A stretch of 64,000 nucleotides of DNA, taken from assembly GCF_947253065.1 (NCBI RefSeq), contig NZ_CAMXWS010000001.1:1-64000 (forward strand). The letters are read 5' to 3'. The notes under the pieces are model-generated. The model saw only the letters and a program-made list of their open reading frames with translations. It ran no database searches and had not been told where the DNA came from. Made by a program: the position numbers and the translations under genes. Of this stretch, positions 50,112-58,696 are shown piece after piece (position 1 is the first letter of the stretch; each line of letters starts with the position of its first letter). The DNA comes from an uncultured Corynebacterium sp. GTDB lineage: Bacteria; Actinomycetota; Actinomycetes; Mycobacteriales; Mycobacteriaceae.

Positions 50112-50693
50112 TTAGGAGCTACGACGGCGACGGCGATCAGCCAGCTCGTCAATAGCGACGACATTCTCACCCTCGTCTTCGGCAGAGCCACCAATGCGCT
50201 CGGACGGGAAGGCGGAAATGGTGCCAGTGAGTTCCTTGACGATCTGTGGCACAGCAATACCGAAGACGCCCTGACCACCACCGAGAAGATCGATGATCTC
50301 ATCGTTGCTGCGGCACTCGTAAACGGTGGTGCCGTCGGAGACGAGAGTGATCTCGGAGATCTCATTGATGCCACGGTCACGCAGCTTGTCCACTGCGAGG
50401 CGGATATTCTGCAAGGAGATGCCGGTATCCAGCAGGCCCTTGACGATCTTCAGGACAAGGATGTCCTTGAAGGAGTACAGGCGCTGGGAGCCAGAGCCGG
50501 TTGCATTGCGAATGGACGGCCGCACAAGGTCGGTGCGCGCCCAGTAATCCAGCTGGCGATAGGTGATTCCAGCGACCTGACAGGCAATCGGGACGCGGTA
50601 GCCCACCTCATCAGAGGGGCCCAGATCAAAAAGCGATTCTTGAACTGGTGCTTCAACGCCTTCGGTGGCGGTGAGGTTCTCAATCGTACTCAC
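50112..50693 (-). CDS. MerR-family regulator, ResR/McdR-like (Rv1830 type)
   Basis: 193 residues. A MerR HTH lies at about 30-105: 'YRVPIACQVAGITYRQLDYWARTDLVRPS', 'SQRLYSFKDILVLKIVKGLLDTGISLQNIR'. A C-terminal sensor part 'YECRSNDEIIDLLGGGQGVFGIAVPQIVKEL' and the basic end 'DRRRRRSS' follow. By gene order it matches mycobacterial Rv1830, a growth/cell-division regulator; that is inference from synteny. A 14-bp palindrome overlaps its -35 box, so autoregulation is likely. Confidence 0.88.
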   Translation of the reverse strand: MSTIENLTATEGVEAPVQESLFDLGPSDEVGYRVPIACQVAGITYRQLDYWARTDLVRPSIRNATGSGSQRLYSFKDILVLKIVKGLLDTGISLQNIRLAVDKLRDRGINEISEITLVSDGTTVYECRSNDEIIDLLGGGQGVFGIAVPQIVKELTGTISAFPSERIGGSAEDEGENVVAIDELADRRRRRSS

Positions 50694-50734
50694 GTAATTA
50701 CTCCCATGAAGTTTAGGAAAGAGCCTAATGATTA

Positions 50735-50769
50735 TTTAAAGGCAAGCATATGCTGTGGTCAAGACCACG
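50735..50769 (-). promoter_or_regulatory. Promoter and palindromic operator of the resR-like gene
   Basis: Minus strand: -35 TTGACC (50758-50763), 17-bp spacer, -10 TTAAAT (50735-50740), or TAAATA with 18 bp. The perfect inverted repeat GTGGTC-TT-GACCAC (50756-50769) covers the -35. Confidence 0.6.
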
Positions 50770-50813
50770 GCGATCAACACGCCGAAGTTTTAACCTCAAC
50801 TTTAACTTTAGAG

Positions 50814-51434
50814 TTACTCTTCCCCACTGTCATCTTGAGTCCCATCAGACTCAGGAAAATCGCCGAAACCGAGATCTTTTTCCTCAACGCCCAGTTCACG
50901 CATCAGTTTCTCGAAGTCACGGTCAGCCTGCGCATCACCAACAGCGGAATCCCCCTGCCCCATACCGTTGGATGCTTCTGCCCCGCTTGGAAATTCTGAA
51001 TCAAATTCGATATCGAAGTAATCTGCGGCATCTTCTGCACTCATCCAGAGCGATGCTTGATTGATTACGTCTTCGTCTACCTCGATCGGCAAATCAAGCA
51101 TGACGGAGAGAATCAATGCATCGGTTGGGCGACAATCGAATTCAGCGCCGTCTTCCATGGCAACTTGGGCGATGAAGACACCGTTGTAGTAGCTAGTCAA
51201 TTCGATTGAGGACACGCCAGCCGTGGATTGCCGGATCATGTCGACCAGCAGATTGTGTGTATCCGGCCGGGTCGGCTCCCATTCACCAATACGGCTCAGC
51301 AGTTGAGCTCCTCCAACTGGTGGCAACCATACGGGAAGGAACCGACGGCGTTCTTCCCACAGCAAAGCGGCACAGAGGTAGTTCTCTGGACCAATGGGAA
51401 AGACACCGCACAGTCTGACTGGAACAGTACTCAT
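50814..51434 (-). CDS. Bifunctional nuclease (DUF151/BFN) domain protein
   Basis: 206 residues. The BFN domain covers about 1-135: 'PENYLCAALLWEERRRFLPVWLPP', 'LVDMIRQSTAGVSSIELTSYYNGVFIAQV' and the signature 'FDCRPTDALILSVMLDLPIEVDEDVI'. A long acidic tail follows. Members have weak DNase/RNase activity in plants; the bacterial role is unknown. The gene is conserved between the two MerR genes of the odhI cluster in Corynebacteriales. The ftsR stop is 6 bp upstream, so they are co-transcribed. Confidence 0.9.
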   Translation of the reverse strand: MSTVPVRLCGVFPIGPENYLCAALLWEERRRFLPVWLPPVGGAQLLSRIGEWEPTRPDTHNLLVDMIRQSTAGVSSIELTSYYNGVFIAQVAMEDGAEFDCRPTDALILSVMLDLPIEVDEDVINQASLWMSAEDAADYFDIEFDSEFPSGAEASNGMGQGDSAVGDAQADRDFEKLMRELGVEEKDLGFGDFPESDGTQDDSGEE

Positions 51435-51440
51435 AGTGGA

Positions 51441-52178
51441 TTAAGCCAAACCGCGACGCAGCTCGTTCTTCACCAATGCAGCGTGCAGGGAAACAACCAA
51501 AGCGCTCATCTGCTGATTAATCTCGCTGGCTTCCTGCTTAGCGGCGGTACGCCCGGACTTAGCAACCGGACCAGTGACCTGTGCAATCAGGTCCGCCTGA
51601 CGGGTAGCGGATTGGCGGATGCTCTTGAGGTGGCGGGCATCAAAACCGAAATCAGTCAAGGAGACTGCGGTAGACACCACGTTCACGTCATCAACAGTGA
51701 ACAGTCCGGAAGAGTCCGGGACAATCAAACCAGCACCAATACAATCTGCAACTACGGATTCATCACAGCCAGCCTGCTCGGCGACATCCGCATCAGTCAG
51801 GCGGGTGGATGCTGGAGCCGCGAATTTCTCGGGAGCAATGATCGGATCAGCATTATTCTGACCGGCCAGAACAGCTGTGACCTTGCCAGAGTCCATGGCT
51901 TCAAGCTGCTCACGGATCACTTTGAGCGGCAGGTAATTATCACGCTGGGTGATCAGAATGTAGCGCAGACGCTCAACATCAGCTTCGGTGAAGCGACGGT
52001 ACCCAGACTGGGTGCGCTCCGGGGTGATCAGGCCCTCTGATTCAAGGAAACGAATCTTGGACACGGTGACATCCGGGAATTCCTCGCTGAGGCACTTGAT
52101 CACGACACCAATCGACATGGTCTTCGTGCCCGAGCGGGGTGCCTGATTGCTCGGTTTTGTTTTCCGGATTGCGCTCAC
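51441..52178 (-). CDS. ftsR: MerR-family regulator FtsR
   Basis: 245 residues. A MerR HTH lies at about 22-90 ('MSIGVVIKCLSEEFPDVTVSKIRFLESEGLITPERTQSGYRRFTEADVERL'). A second helical module with a winged-helix look ('RLTDADVAEQAGCDESVVADCIGAGLI') follows, then a coiled C-terminal part. In C. glutamicum FtsR (Cg1631) activates ftsZ and is needed for normal division; identity here rests on sequence type and on the odhI-ftsR-BFN-MerR order. GTG start with no clear RBS; three phased repeats sit directly upstream. Confidence 0.9.
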   Translation of the reverse strand: MSAIRKTKPSNQAPRSGTKTMSIGVVIKCLSEEFPDVTVSKIRFLESEGLITPERTQSGYRRFTEADVERLRYILITQRDNYLPLKVIREQLEAMDSGKVTAVLAGQNNADPIIAPEKFAAPASTRLTDADVAEQAGCDESVVADCIGAGLIVPDSSGLFTVDDVNVVSTAVSLTDFGFDARHLKSIRQSATRQADLIAQVTGPVAKSGRTAAKQEASEINQQMSALVVSLHAALVKNELRRGLA

Positions 52179-52181
52179 AGT

Positions 52182-52209
52182 GTCTAACTCTGTCTAACTT
52201 GGGCCAACT
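52182..52209. repeat. Three 10-bp-phased repeats at the ftsR start
   Basis: GTCTAACT (52182-52189), GTCTAACT (52192-52199) and GGCCAACT (52202-52209) recur at exactly 10-bp spacing, one helical turn, and end 3 bp from the ftsR GTG. They occupy the place of the RBS and core promoter. Confidence 0.8.
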
Positions 52210-52297
52210 CTGCTTGGTTTTCGCCTGAAATATTCAACAGGCGAGGGGTTTCGCTTCTCGTGGGCGCTCCCCGCGCCGTCGGATAAGCGAAAGTCTT

Positions 52298-52729
52298 TTA
52301 GTCCTCGTCGGCGATAAAGACGAGACGGAATTTACCGATCTGAATCTCGTCGCCGGTGGACAGCGTCTGAGAGTTGCGCGGCTCACGGTTGACATAGGTG
52401 CCGTTGAGGGATCCGACGTCAACGACCTCGAACTCGCCCTCATTGCGGCGGAACTCAGCGTGGCGACGGGACACGGTGACATCATCGAGGAAGATGTCTG
52501 CCTCCGGGTGGCGACCAGCGGTCGTGGTGTCGCGGTCAAGCAGGAAGCGTGCGCCAGCATTCGGGCCACGCTTGACTACCAGGAGCGCCGCGTCCTGCGG
52601 CAGGCCATCTGCTCCACCAACGTGGTCAGAGGCGGTGGTTGCTCCCGTCTCCATCTCTTTCAGAAGATCCGCACGGAAGACAGAGGTGGTCTCTACCTGT
52701 GCCTCCGGTGTACCGGTGTTCTCGCTCAT
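52298..52729 (-). CDS. odhI: FHA-domain oxoglutarate dehydrogenase inhibitor OdhI
   Basis: 143 residues. The N-terminal phospho-motif 'VETTSVF' has Thr14 and Thr15, targets of PknG-type kinases. A forkhead-associated domain follows (about 65-135, with 'TTAGRHPEADIFLDDVTVSRRHAEF' and 'VGSLNGTYVNREP'). The unphosphorylated form binds and inhibits the E1 (OdhA) of 2-oxoglutarate dehydrogenase; phosphorylation folds the tail onto the FHA domain and relieves inhibition. The ATG at 52729 follows AGGAGAAG. Confidence 0.96.
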   Translation of the reverse strand: MSENTGTPEAQVETTSVFRADLLKEMETGATTASDHVGGADGLPQDAALLVVKRGPNAGARFLLDRDTTTAGRHPEADIFLDDVTVSRRHAEFRRNEGEFEVVDVGSLNGTYVNREPRNSQTLSTGDEIQIGKFRLVFIADED

Positions 52730-52835
52730 CTCTTCTCCTGACGTTTTAGACGGATACAAATCAATTTAAGTCCACGATCATCATACTGACAACTGGCTGC
52801 AACGCGCGTTTGAGACACCGCCAAGCGCCCAGATA

Positions 52836-55133
52836 TCAACGGAAAATGCTGGCAATGCCTGAAATAACGGAATTTCCGCCGCCGGAAAGTGGGTTGTCAG
52901 AAACCATGTAAGTCCACGTCGCATTGGGTCGAACCCAGCCTGCATCCTCAAGATGCGCACCATTGGAATCAATTATGACTGTGTTGAATGTCTCAACCGC
53001 GCGTTCGACAGCTCGGTTCGCCAATTCTTTGAACTCACGCACTGCGATGCGGTGGTACTCCGTGATTGGCGTTTCACGCGCGATCGCACGCAAGTGAATG
53101 GACTCGCGCACATCATCCATCAAAGCGAGGTGCTCAGACCACTCATCGTCGAGGTGGAACAGCATTATTTCGCGTGCAGCTTGTTCGAGCACTCCCCGAT
53201 CAATCCCCTGCGCCTCAAGCTCAGCTGCACGCTCCGGGCTCCGCTGGGCCAACTCATTCCAGGCTTGATCGGTATCCAGCAAAGAAACACGTCGCTTATC
53301 GACGATCTCCCTGTGGTCCGCCAACAACTGGTTGTACTTCCACGTCTGTGCGTGGATTTCCAGCAATTGCCCCTCAGTGACTCGCTGGCAGTGTTCGATG
53401 AAGTCCTGGACACGCTTGGAATCAATCAAACCGCGTTCATCTGGCTGTGCACTGACGCGCTCATCCGCACCGCCGGCGGTCACAATATCGTCTTCGAGGG
53501 AGACGAAGAACAGGCTTAAACCCGGATCGCCCTGACGGCCAGCACGGCCACGCAGTTGATTATCCAGTCGTGCAGTTCGGTGGCGAGCAGTACCGATCAC
53601 GGCAAGGCCACCAAGTCCGACCACTGCGTCGCGGTCCGATTCATCAGCGCCGCCCAGGCGAATATCGGTACCACGACCTGCCATCTGGGTAGAGACAGTC
53701 ACTCGACCAAGATCGCCAGCTTCAGCGACAATGCGCGCCTCTTCCGCATCGTTTTTCGCATTGAGCACATTGACCGAGATGCCCTTTTGCTCCAAAGCCT
53801 CAGCCAATGCCTCAGACTCGGCAACGTCATGTGTACCCACGAGAACAGGTTGACCTGACGAGTGAATGTGCGCGATCTCTTCAACGATCGCTGCGAACTT
53901 CTCCTCCATCGTGGCGTAGATCCGGTCTGCCTCATCAAAGCGTCGAAGTTCCTTCGCGCGGTCGATGACAGAGACGTGAAGATCATAGAACTGACGCAGC
54001 TGATCAGTGGCCTCGACGGCGGTGCCGGTCATGCCGCAGACCAATGGGTAGCGTCGCATGAGCGCCTGCAACGTGACCTGGTCCAGGATGCGCCCGCCTT
54101 CGGAGACGTCCAGGCCTTCCTTCGCTTCCACAGCAGCTTGAAGTCCATCTGGCCAACGCTGCAGTTCAGCCACGCGTCCGCGCGAAGCATCAACAAGGTC
54201 GATCTTTCCATCTTGGACGATGTAGTGAACGTCTCGAATCAGAAGGGCCTTGGCGTGCAAAGCCAGATTGACGCGCACCAGGATCGTGCCGATATTTTCG
54301 TCCGAGTACAGCGAATCAATGCCCAAGCTGCGCTCGATCTTGTTCGCTCCCTCATCAGTGAGGAAGACATTTCGGCGGTCCGAATCGATCGTGTAGTCCT
54401 TGTTTTCCACAAGGTGGGACACCGCCTCAGTGATCTGACCGGTGGCCTGCTCCCCCGGTTTCGCGCCGGCGAGAACGAGGGGTACCAAGGCTTCGTCGAC
54501 AAGCACGCTGTCTGCCTCGTCGACGAGCGCGACGTCTGCCGCGACCTGGACTGTCTGTTCGCGGTGCGTGATTTGGTTATCGCGCAGGTGATCGAAGCCG
54601 ATTTCAGTGACAGGCCCGTAGACAATGTCGCTGCGATACGCGCTCACGCGCTCTTCGCGTGTCGACGCTTCCGTCACCGACGCCACCGACAGTCCGAAGA
54701 ACTCTACGAGTGGTCGCATCCAGTCCGCGTCACGAGCCGCGAGATAGTCATTCACCGTAATCAGGTGGACCTTCTTGCCCGTGAGAGCAAAACCAGTCGC
54801 CGCCATCGCTCCAACGAGAGTCTTACCCTCTCCCGTAGCCATCTGGATGACATCGCCTTCCAGCAGGCGCAGCACGGCCTGGTTCTGCACCTCAAACGGT
54901 GTCATGCCGAGCGTGCGAGTTGAAGCGACCGTGAGCACCGCTAGAAACTCTGGCTTTTTCTTGATCTGGCCTGCCTCAACGGTCCCCCGAACCGCATCAA
55001 CCAGCTCAGCATCGCTGCGGTGCTCATAGTCCGCAATCAGCTCGTATGCCTGCGTCACGATGCCTTTCGACTTCTTGTCGTTGCGCTCGGCGGACGCGCC
55101 CATCGCTTTCCAGAACCAGTCAAACTTGCCCAT
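52836..55133 (-). CDS. secA2: Accessory Sec translocase ATPase SecA2
   Basis: A 765-residue SecA paralogue. Walker A 'MATGEGKT', Walker B 'LVDEADSVLVDEA', 'TVNDYLAARDADWM', 'GMTGTAVEATDQL', 'VSTQMAGRGTDI', 'GRAGRQGDPG' (motif VI). It is shorter than house-keeping SecA and ends without the zinc-binding Cys tail, as expected for SecA2, which exports a small subset of proteins in actinobacteria. It heads the minus-strand cluster secA2-odhI-ftsR-BFN-MerR. An 11-mer copy lies antisense inside it. Confidence 0.93.
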   Translation of the reverse strand: MGKFDWFWKAMGASAERNDKKSKGIVTQAYELIADYEHRSDAELVDAVRGTVEAGQIKKKPEFLAVLTVASTRTLGMTPFEVQNQAVLRLLEGDVIQMATGEGKTLVGAMAATGFALTGKKVHLITVNDYLAARDADWMRPLVEFFGLSVASVTEASTREERVSAYRSDIVYGPVTEIGFDHLRDNQITHREQTVQVAADVALVDEADSVLVDEALVPLVLAGAKPGEQATGQITEAVSHLVENKDYTIDSDRRNVFLTDEGANKIERSLGIDSLYSDENIGTILVRVNLALHAKALLIRDVHYIVQDGKIDLVDASRGRVAELQRWPDGLQAAVEAKEGLDVSEGGRILDQVTLQALMRRYPLVCGMTGTAVEATDQLRQFYDLHVSVIDRAKELRRFDEADRIYATMEEKFAAIVEEIAHIHSSGQPVLVGTHDVAESEALAEALEQKGISVNVLNAKNDAEEARIVAEAGDLGRVTVSTQMAGRGTDIRLGGADESDRDAVVGLGGLAVIGTARHRTARLDNQLRGRAGRQGDPGLSLFFVSLEDDIVTAGGADERVSAQPDERGLIDSKRVQDFIEHCQRVTEGQLLEIHAQTWKYNQLLADHREIVDKRRVSLLDTDQAWNELAQRSPERAAELEAQGIDRGVLEQAAREIMLFHLDDEWSEHLALMDDVRESIHLRAIARETPITEYHRIAVREFKELANRAVERAVETFNTVIIDSNGAHLEDAGWVRPNATWTYMVSDNPLSGGGNSVISGIASIFR
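53294..53304 (+). repeat. Dispersed 11-mer, copy 13
   Basis: Inside secA2, antisense to it; the gene reads V-D-K-R. Flank ATCTC. Confidence 0.85.
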
Positions 55134-55240
55134 GAGGCAACTTTACGTGACCAGCCGATTACATCAATCACTCGCCCGTACGGTAATCTATCCGTCGTTC
55201 GACGCGAGCATGCCCCGCGCATGCACCGCAACATGAACAT

Positions 55241-55314
55241 CGGGCTGTGGCGCAGTTTGGTAGCGCACCACACTGGGGGTGTGGGGGTCGCAGGTTCAAA
55301 TCCTGTCAGTCCGA
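55241..55314 (+). tRNA. tRNA-Pro, anticodon GGG
   Basis: 74 nt. Acceptor stem CGGGCTG/CAGTCCG, D-arm GCGC..GCGC, anticodon stem CCACA/TGTGG with loop CTGGGGG (anticodon GGG, reading CCC and CCU), T-arm GCAGGTTCAAATCCTGT. CCA is not encoded. Divergent from secA2. Confidence 0.95.
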
Positions 55315-55324
55315 CAAAACAGCA

Positions 55325-55360
55325 AGAGGGGTTCCGGCACAGCACCGGAACCTCTCTTCT
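55325..55360 (+). terminator. Terminator after tRNA-Pro
   Basis: The stem GTTCCGG/CCGGAAC, extended by AGAGG/CCTCT with a two-base bulge, is followed by CTTCTATT. It lies between the tRNA and the convergent MFS gene and could serve both. Confidence 0.8.
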
Positions 55361-55376
55361 ATTGTCGTATTCTCCG

Positions 55377-56750
55377 TTATTCGTCTACCTCTACCACGCG
55401 GTAATTCGCTCCACTGACGGCCTTTGACGTTGCACGCTTCGAAACGAGGAGACCGATGAAGCCGATTGCCCACACGGCAAAGACGGCAATCCAGGCAATC
55501 CGGAAGGAGTCCCAGGTGTAGTTGCCACCACTGGAGTTCAGGTCGAGCAGGAAGCCCACGCACGGTGCCGCGATCATCGTGGCAACGAAGCCACCCATAT
55601 TGGCCAGTCCAGTGCCTGTGGCGAGAATCTTGCGATCGACCTCTTCACGGACGGAGTCGAAGCCGAAATTCGACTTAGCGCCAAAAGCAGCCATCAAGAT
55701 ATTCAGAACAATGATTGCCCAATAAGTCGGCGGTTCTGTAGGAACGAAGAACGCCACCCAGACCAAAAGATCCAGCACGGCGATGACGGCGACGACATTG
55801 ATTCGGCTACGGCCGGTGCGCGCGGAAACTATGCCCATGAGCGGGCCAGCCACGATGACCGAGAAGGTGTTGATCACCAGCACCAGACTTGCCTGGCTCG
55901 GGCTGAGGCCCAGACCCAAAGTCATAAGTGGCATGCCCCACAACAGCGTGAAGATGCACTGGTACATCAGCCCAGTCCAGTGCGTGAAAAAGCCCTGCCA
56001 ACATACCGGATCTGTCAAAACGCGCTTCAAGGTCTCACCAATGCTGAGTCGCTCAGAAGCGGGACTCTTGTGGGCTTTCTTCTTGCTTTTGCGTTCCCCG
56101 GGGGCGTCGGCAAGCGCGATCAAACCCACGACCGCGATGATCAAACCAGCAGTGGTGAGTGAGATGAATGCTGGCACCCATCCTGCGGCATGAAGAATAG
56201 CCAGGAAAGGCACTGCGGAAATGAATTGCCCCAACTGGCCCAGCCCAGCGGTGAGCTGGGTAAACAGTGGGGTAAGACGCAACGGGAACCAGAGTGGAAG
56301 CAAACGCATCGCGCCCAAGAAGGCCGACGCATCGCCAGCGCCGATGAGCACACGTGCTGCCACCGCGAGCGGGTAAGACGTAGAAAATGCGATGATCACC
56401 TGGCCTAGAGCCATGATCAAAGCGCCCGCAACCATCGTCTTCTTCGGGCCAATGCGGTCAATGACTATGCCGGTGGGAATCTGCGCAAATGCATAGACTC
56501 CAACCTGAACAGCAGTAAACACTGCAAGCTGCGAGGCATTGATATGGAAGCGATTAAGCGCATCGACGCCCGCCACACCGAGTGACGTGCGACCCACAAT
56601 GGCAACAATGTAGAGCGAAAGCGCCGACAACCACACTGCGATGGCGCGACCAGTGAGCTGCTCGCGCGGATCCTGAGCTGTGGAGTTGGCAGGTTGGGAC
56701 TGCGACGACCCCTGATCACTAGTATTGAGCTGCTTTTCCACGGGTCTCAT
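55377..56750 (-). CDS. MFS transporter
   Basis: A 457-residue major facilitator with about 12 membrane helices, a polar N terminus (about 30 residues) and a central basic loop 'GERKSKKKAHKSPA' between the two halves. The motif A-like loop is 'GIVIDRIGPKKTMVAGALIM' between helices 2 and 3. The substrate is not predictable; the overall type is close to organic-acid/sugar-phosphate-like MFS. The ATG at 56750 follows GTGAGG; the longer open frame to 56930 overlaps the divergent Kef-type gene. Confidence 0.88.
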   Translation of the reverse strand: MRPVEKQLNTSDQGSSQSQPANSTAQDPREQLTGRAIAVWLSALSLYIVAIVGRTSLGVAGVDALNRFHINASQLAVFTAVQVGVYAFAQIPTGIVIDRIGPKKTMVAGALIMALGQVIIAFSTSYPLAVAARVLIGAGDASAFLGAMRLLPLWFPLRLTPLFTQLTAGLGQLGQFISAVPFLAILHAAGWVPAFISLTTAGLIIAVVGLIALADAPGERKSKKKAHKSPASERLSIGETLKRVLTDPVCWQGFFTHWTGLMYQCIFTLLWGMPLMTLGLGLSPSQASLVLVINTFSVIVAGPLMGIVSARTGRSRINVVAVIAVLDLLVWVAFFVPTEPPTYWAIIVLNILMAAFGAKSNFGFDSVREEVDRKILATGTGLANMGGFVATMIAAPCVGFLLDLNSSGGNYTWDSFRIAWIAVFAVWAIGFIGLLVSKRATSKAVSGANYRVVEVDE

Positions 56751-56857
56751 GCTAGACCTCACCAACACTCCCCCTTCCCGATGGGTCAGTCCCCCCCTTC
56801 GGGGGATTACGTGTTTTATGACGCATGAATGAGCTTTGATCCGGCAGACTGCAATCC

Positions 56858-58480
56858 GTGGAACTCCTGTTGACTTACCTCGCTGTGGTGTTCGGATGTG
56901 GCCTGATTGCTTGGGCTGTGCGCCTACCACCGCTCATTGGCTTTCTCGTCGCTGGTTTCGCTCTTAATGCTTCCGGTGTCGAGCATGTTGGCTCACTGAA
57001 TCTCTTCGCGGATCTCGGTGTGACCCTCATGCTATTTGCTATCGGTCTCCGCCTTGATCTGAAAGCGCTGACCGATAAAGCGATATGGCTCACGGCAAGT
57101 GCCCATGTTTTGGTGATGACGCTGATCGGATCGGCCTTCATTACTGGGCTCGGTGCGCTGGGTGCCTTCGGCCCAACCAGCTTTGGGGTCGCAGTCAATA
57201 TCGCCGTTGTATTGAGTTTCTCCAGCACGATTGTCGTGATCAAGATCCTGCAGGATCGTGGCGACGAGCAGGCCCTTTACGGCAATATCTGCATTGGTGT
57301 GTTGATCATGCAAGACATTCTTGCTGTCGCTTTCATGAGCATTCTCCGTGGTGAGCCACCACACCTTGCTTCCCTGTTGTTGATTCCAATCGTCCCATTG
57401 CTCGCCTTGACCACGCGGCGTTGGTACAAACTCGGACACGGTGAGCTTGGCGCGATGTTCGGCATCGTCATGGCGCTGCTTCCCGGCTATGCCCTTTTTG
57501 AACTTGTTGGGCTCTCCGGCAGTCTTGGTGCGTTGATCATGGGCGTAGTGCTCTCCCGCTCTCCTGGCGCCGAACAGCTCAGCCACTCCCTATTCACGCT
57601 CAAGGAACTGCTTCTCGTTGGATTCTTCGTGAATATCGGATTCATGGGCCTGCCCAATTGGGAGAATCTGCTTGACGCTGGTCTTCTTCTCCTGCTTCTT
57701 CCAATCCAAGCCATGGCGTATTGGGCGATTCTTTGGCTCCTTGGGCTGCGTAACCGTACGTCCGTGCTCGCCGCCTTATTGCTGTCGAATTACTCCGAAT
57801 TCGCGCTCATCATTGCCGCATTGGGTGTTGCAGACGGTTGGCTCAACCAGCGTTGGCTGCTGTCACTGGTTCTTGCGGTGTCCATCAGCTTCGTCGTCTC
57901 CGCGATCGTCAACCCGCAGTCTGTTTCACGCGCTACTCACCTTGCCAAGCGCCTGCCCACTCGTCCGCCGCACAAGACTCATCCGGAGGACCGTCCCATC
58001 GAATTGGGCGACGCACATGCACTTGTTCTCGGTGTTGGACGTTTGGGGCTCGCAGCCTACATCGAGCTCAGCGAGGTCTATGGTGCAAAAGTCCTTGGTG
58101 TGGAGCACGACCCAGCTCGAGTCCGCCACTTGCAGGAGCGTGGCTATAACGTCGTTGAGGGCGATGCCACAGACGTTGATTTCTGGGAGCGCGTTAAAGA
58201 TAGCCACCAGATCAACATGATCATGCTCGCCATGCCTTCCCAGCACGCCAACGTGGATACCGTCAAGGAAATCCACGCTTCCAAGATCAACACCGATGAG
58301 TGCACCATCAGCTCCGTGGCCATGTACCGCGAAGACGTCGAAGACCTTGAAGCACTCGGCCTCAACGTAGTTGTCCACCTTCAGGATGGTGCTGGTGAGT
58401 CTTTGGCAGAACGCACGTTCATTGAGAATCAGAAGAGGGTCAATGGTGTCGAACCTGTAAATCCCGCAGATCAGGCCTAA
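56858..58480 (+). CDS. Kef-type cation:proton antiporter (CPA2) with RCK domain
   Basis: 540 residues. About 12 membrane segments (1-360) with 'LPPLIGFLVAGFALNASG' and 'LFADLGVTLMLFAIGLRLDLKAL' typical of CPA2, and 'LLSNYSEFALIIAALG' late in the domain. A cytosolic RCK/TrkA-N domain (about 385-510) has 'ALVLGVGRLGLAAYIEL' and a 'GVEHDPARVRHLQERGYNVVEGDATD' nucleotide site. Likely K+ or Na+ efflux controlled by NAD(H). GTG start at 56858, supported by the conserved 'ELLLTYLAV'. Confidence 0.9.
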   Translation: MELLLTYLAVVFGCGLIAWAVRLPPLIGFLVAGFALNASGVEHVGSLNLFADLGVTLMLFAIGLRLDLKALTDKAIWLTASAHVLVMTLIGSAFITGLGALGAFGPTSFGVAVNIAVVLSFSSTIVVIKILQDRGDEQALYGNICIGVLIMQDILAVAFMSILRGEPPHLASLLLIPIVPLLALTTRRWYKLGHGELGAMFGIVMALLPGYALFELVGLSGSLGALIMGVVLSRSPGAEQLSHSLFTLKELLLVGFFVNIGFMGLPNWENLLDAGLLLLLLPIQAMAYWAILWLLGLRNRTSVLAALLLSNYSEFALIIAALGVADGWLNQRWLLSLVLAVSISFVVSAIVNPQSVSRATHLAKRLPTRPPHKTHPEDRPIELGDAHALVLGVGRLGLAAYIELSEVYGAKVLGVEHDPARVRHLQERGYNVVEGDATDVDFWERVKDSHQINMIMLAMPSQHANVDTVKEIHASKINTDECTISSVAMYREDVEDLEALGLNVVVHLQDGAGESLAERTFIENQKRVNGVEPVNPADQA

Positions 58481-58613
58481 ACCGACTCACCGATTTTTTA
58501 GACCTTTCGCCACTCACACACTTTCTCGGGTAAGTGTTCAACACCTCTGCTAGATTCATGCGCGAGAACCTTAGAAGCAGCTGCAGCCGAGCTGGAAGCG
58601 CCATGAATACTTG

Positions 58614-58682
58614 AGCGGACCGCGGGCAACACCACCGGTGAGCAGCTGGATCTCCCCAGAACGTTCACTTGTTCGGTCCGCT
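58614..58682 (+). promoter_or_regulatory. Long-range inverted repeat in the leader of the surface-protein gene
   Basis: AGCGGACCG (58614-58622) and CGGTCCGCT (58674-58682) are perfect 9-bp reverse complements with 51 nt between. The second arm ends 3 bp before the AGGAG ribosome site at 58686. A folded leader could close off or present the RBS. No terminator T-tract is seen. Confidence 0.55.
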
Positions 58683-58696
58683 ATCAGGAGTTAAAC

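Noticed and set aside
52236..52297. Terminator between odhI and ftsR
   Set aside because: Only a short GGCGC/GCGCC pairing without a T-tract is seen on the minus strand, not convincing.
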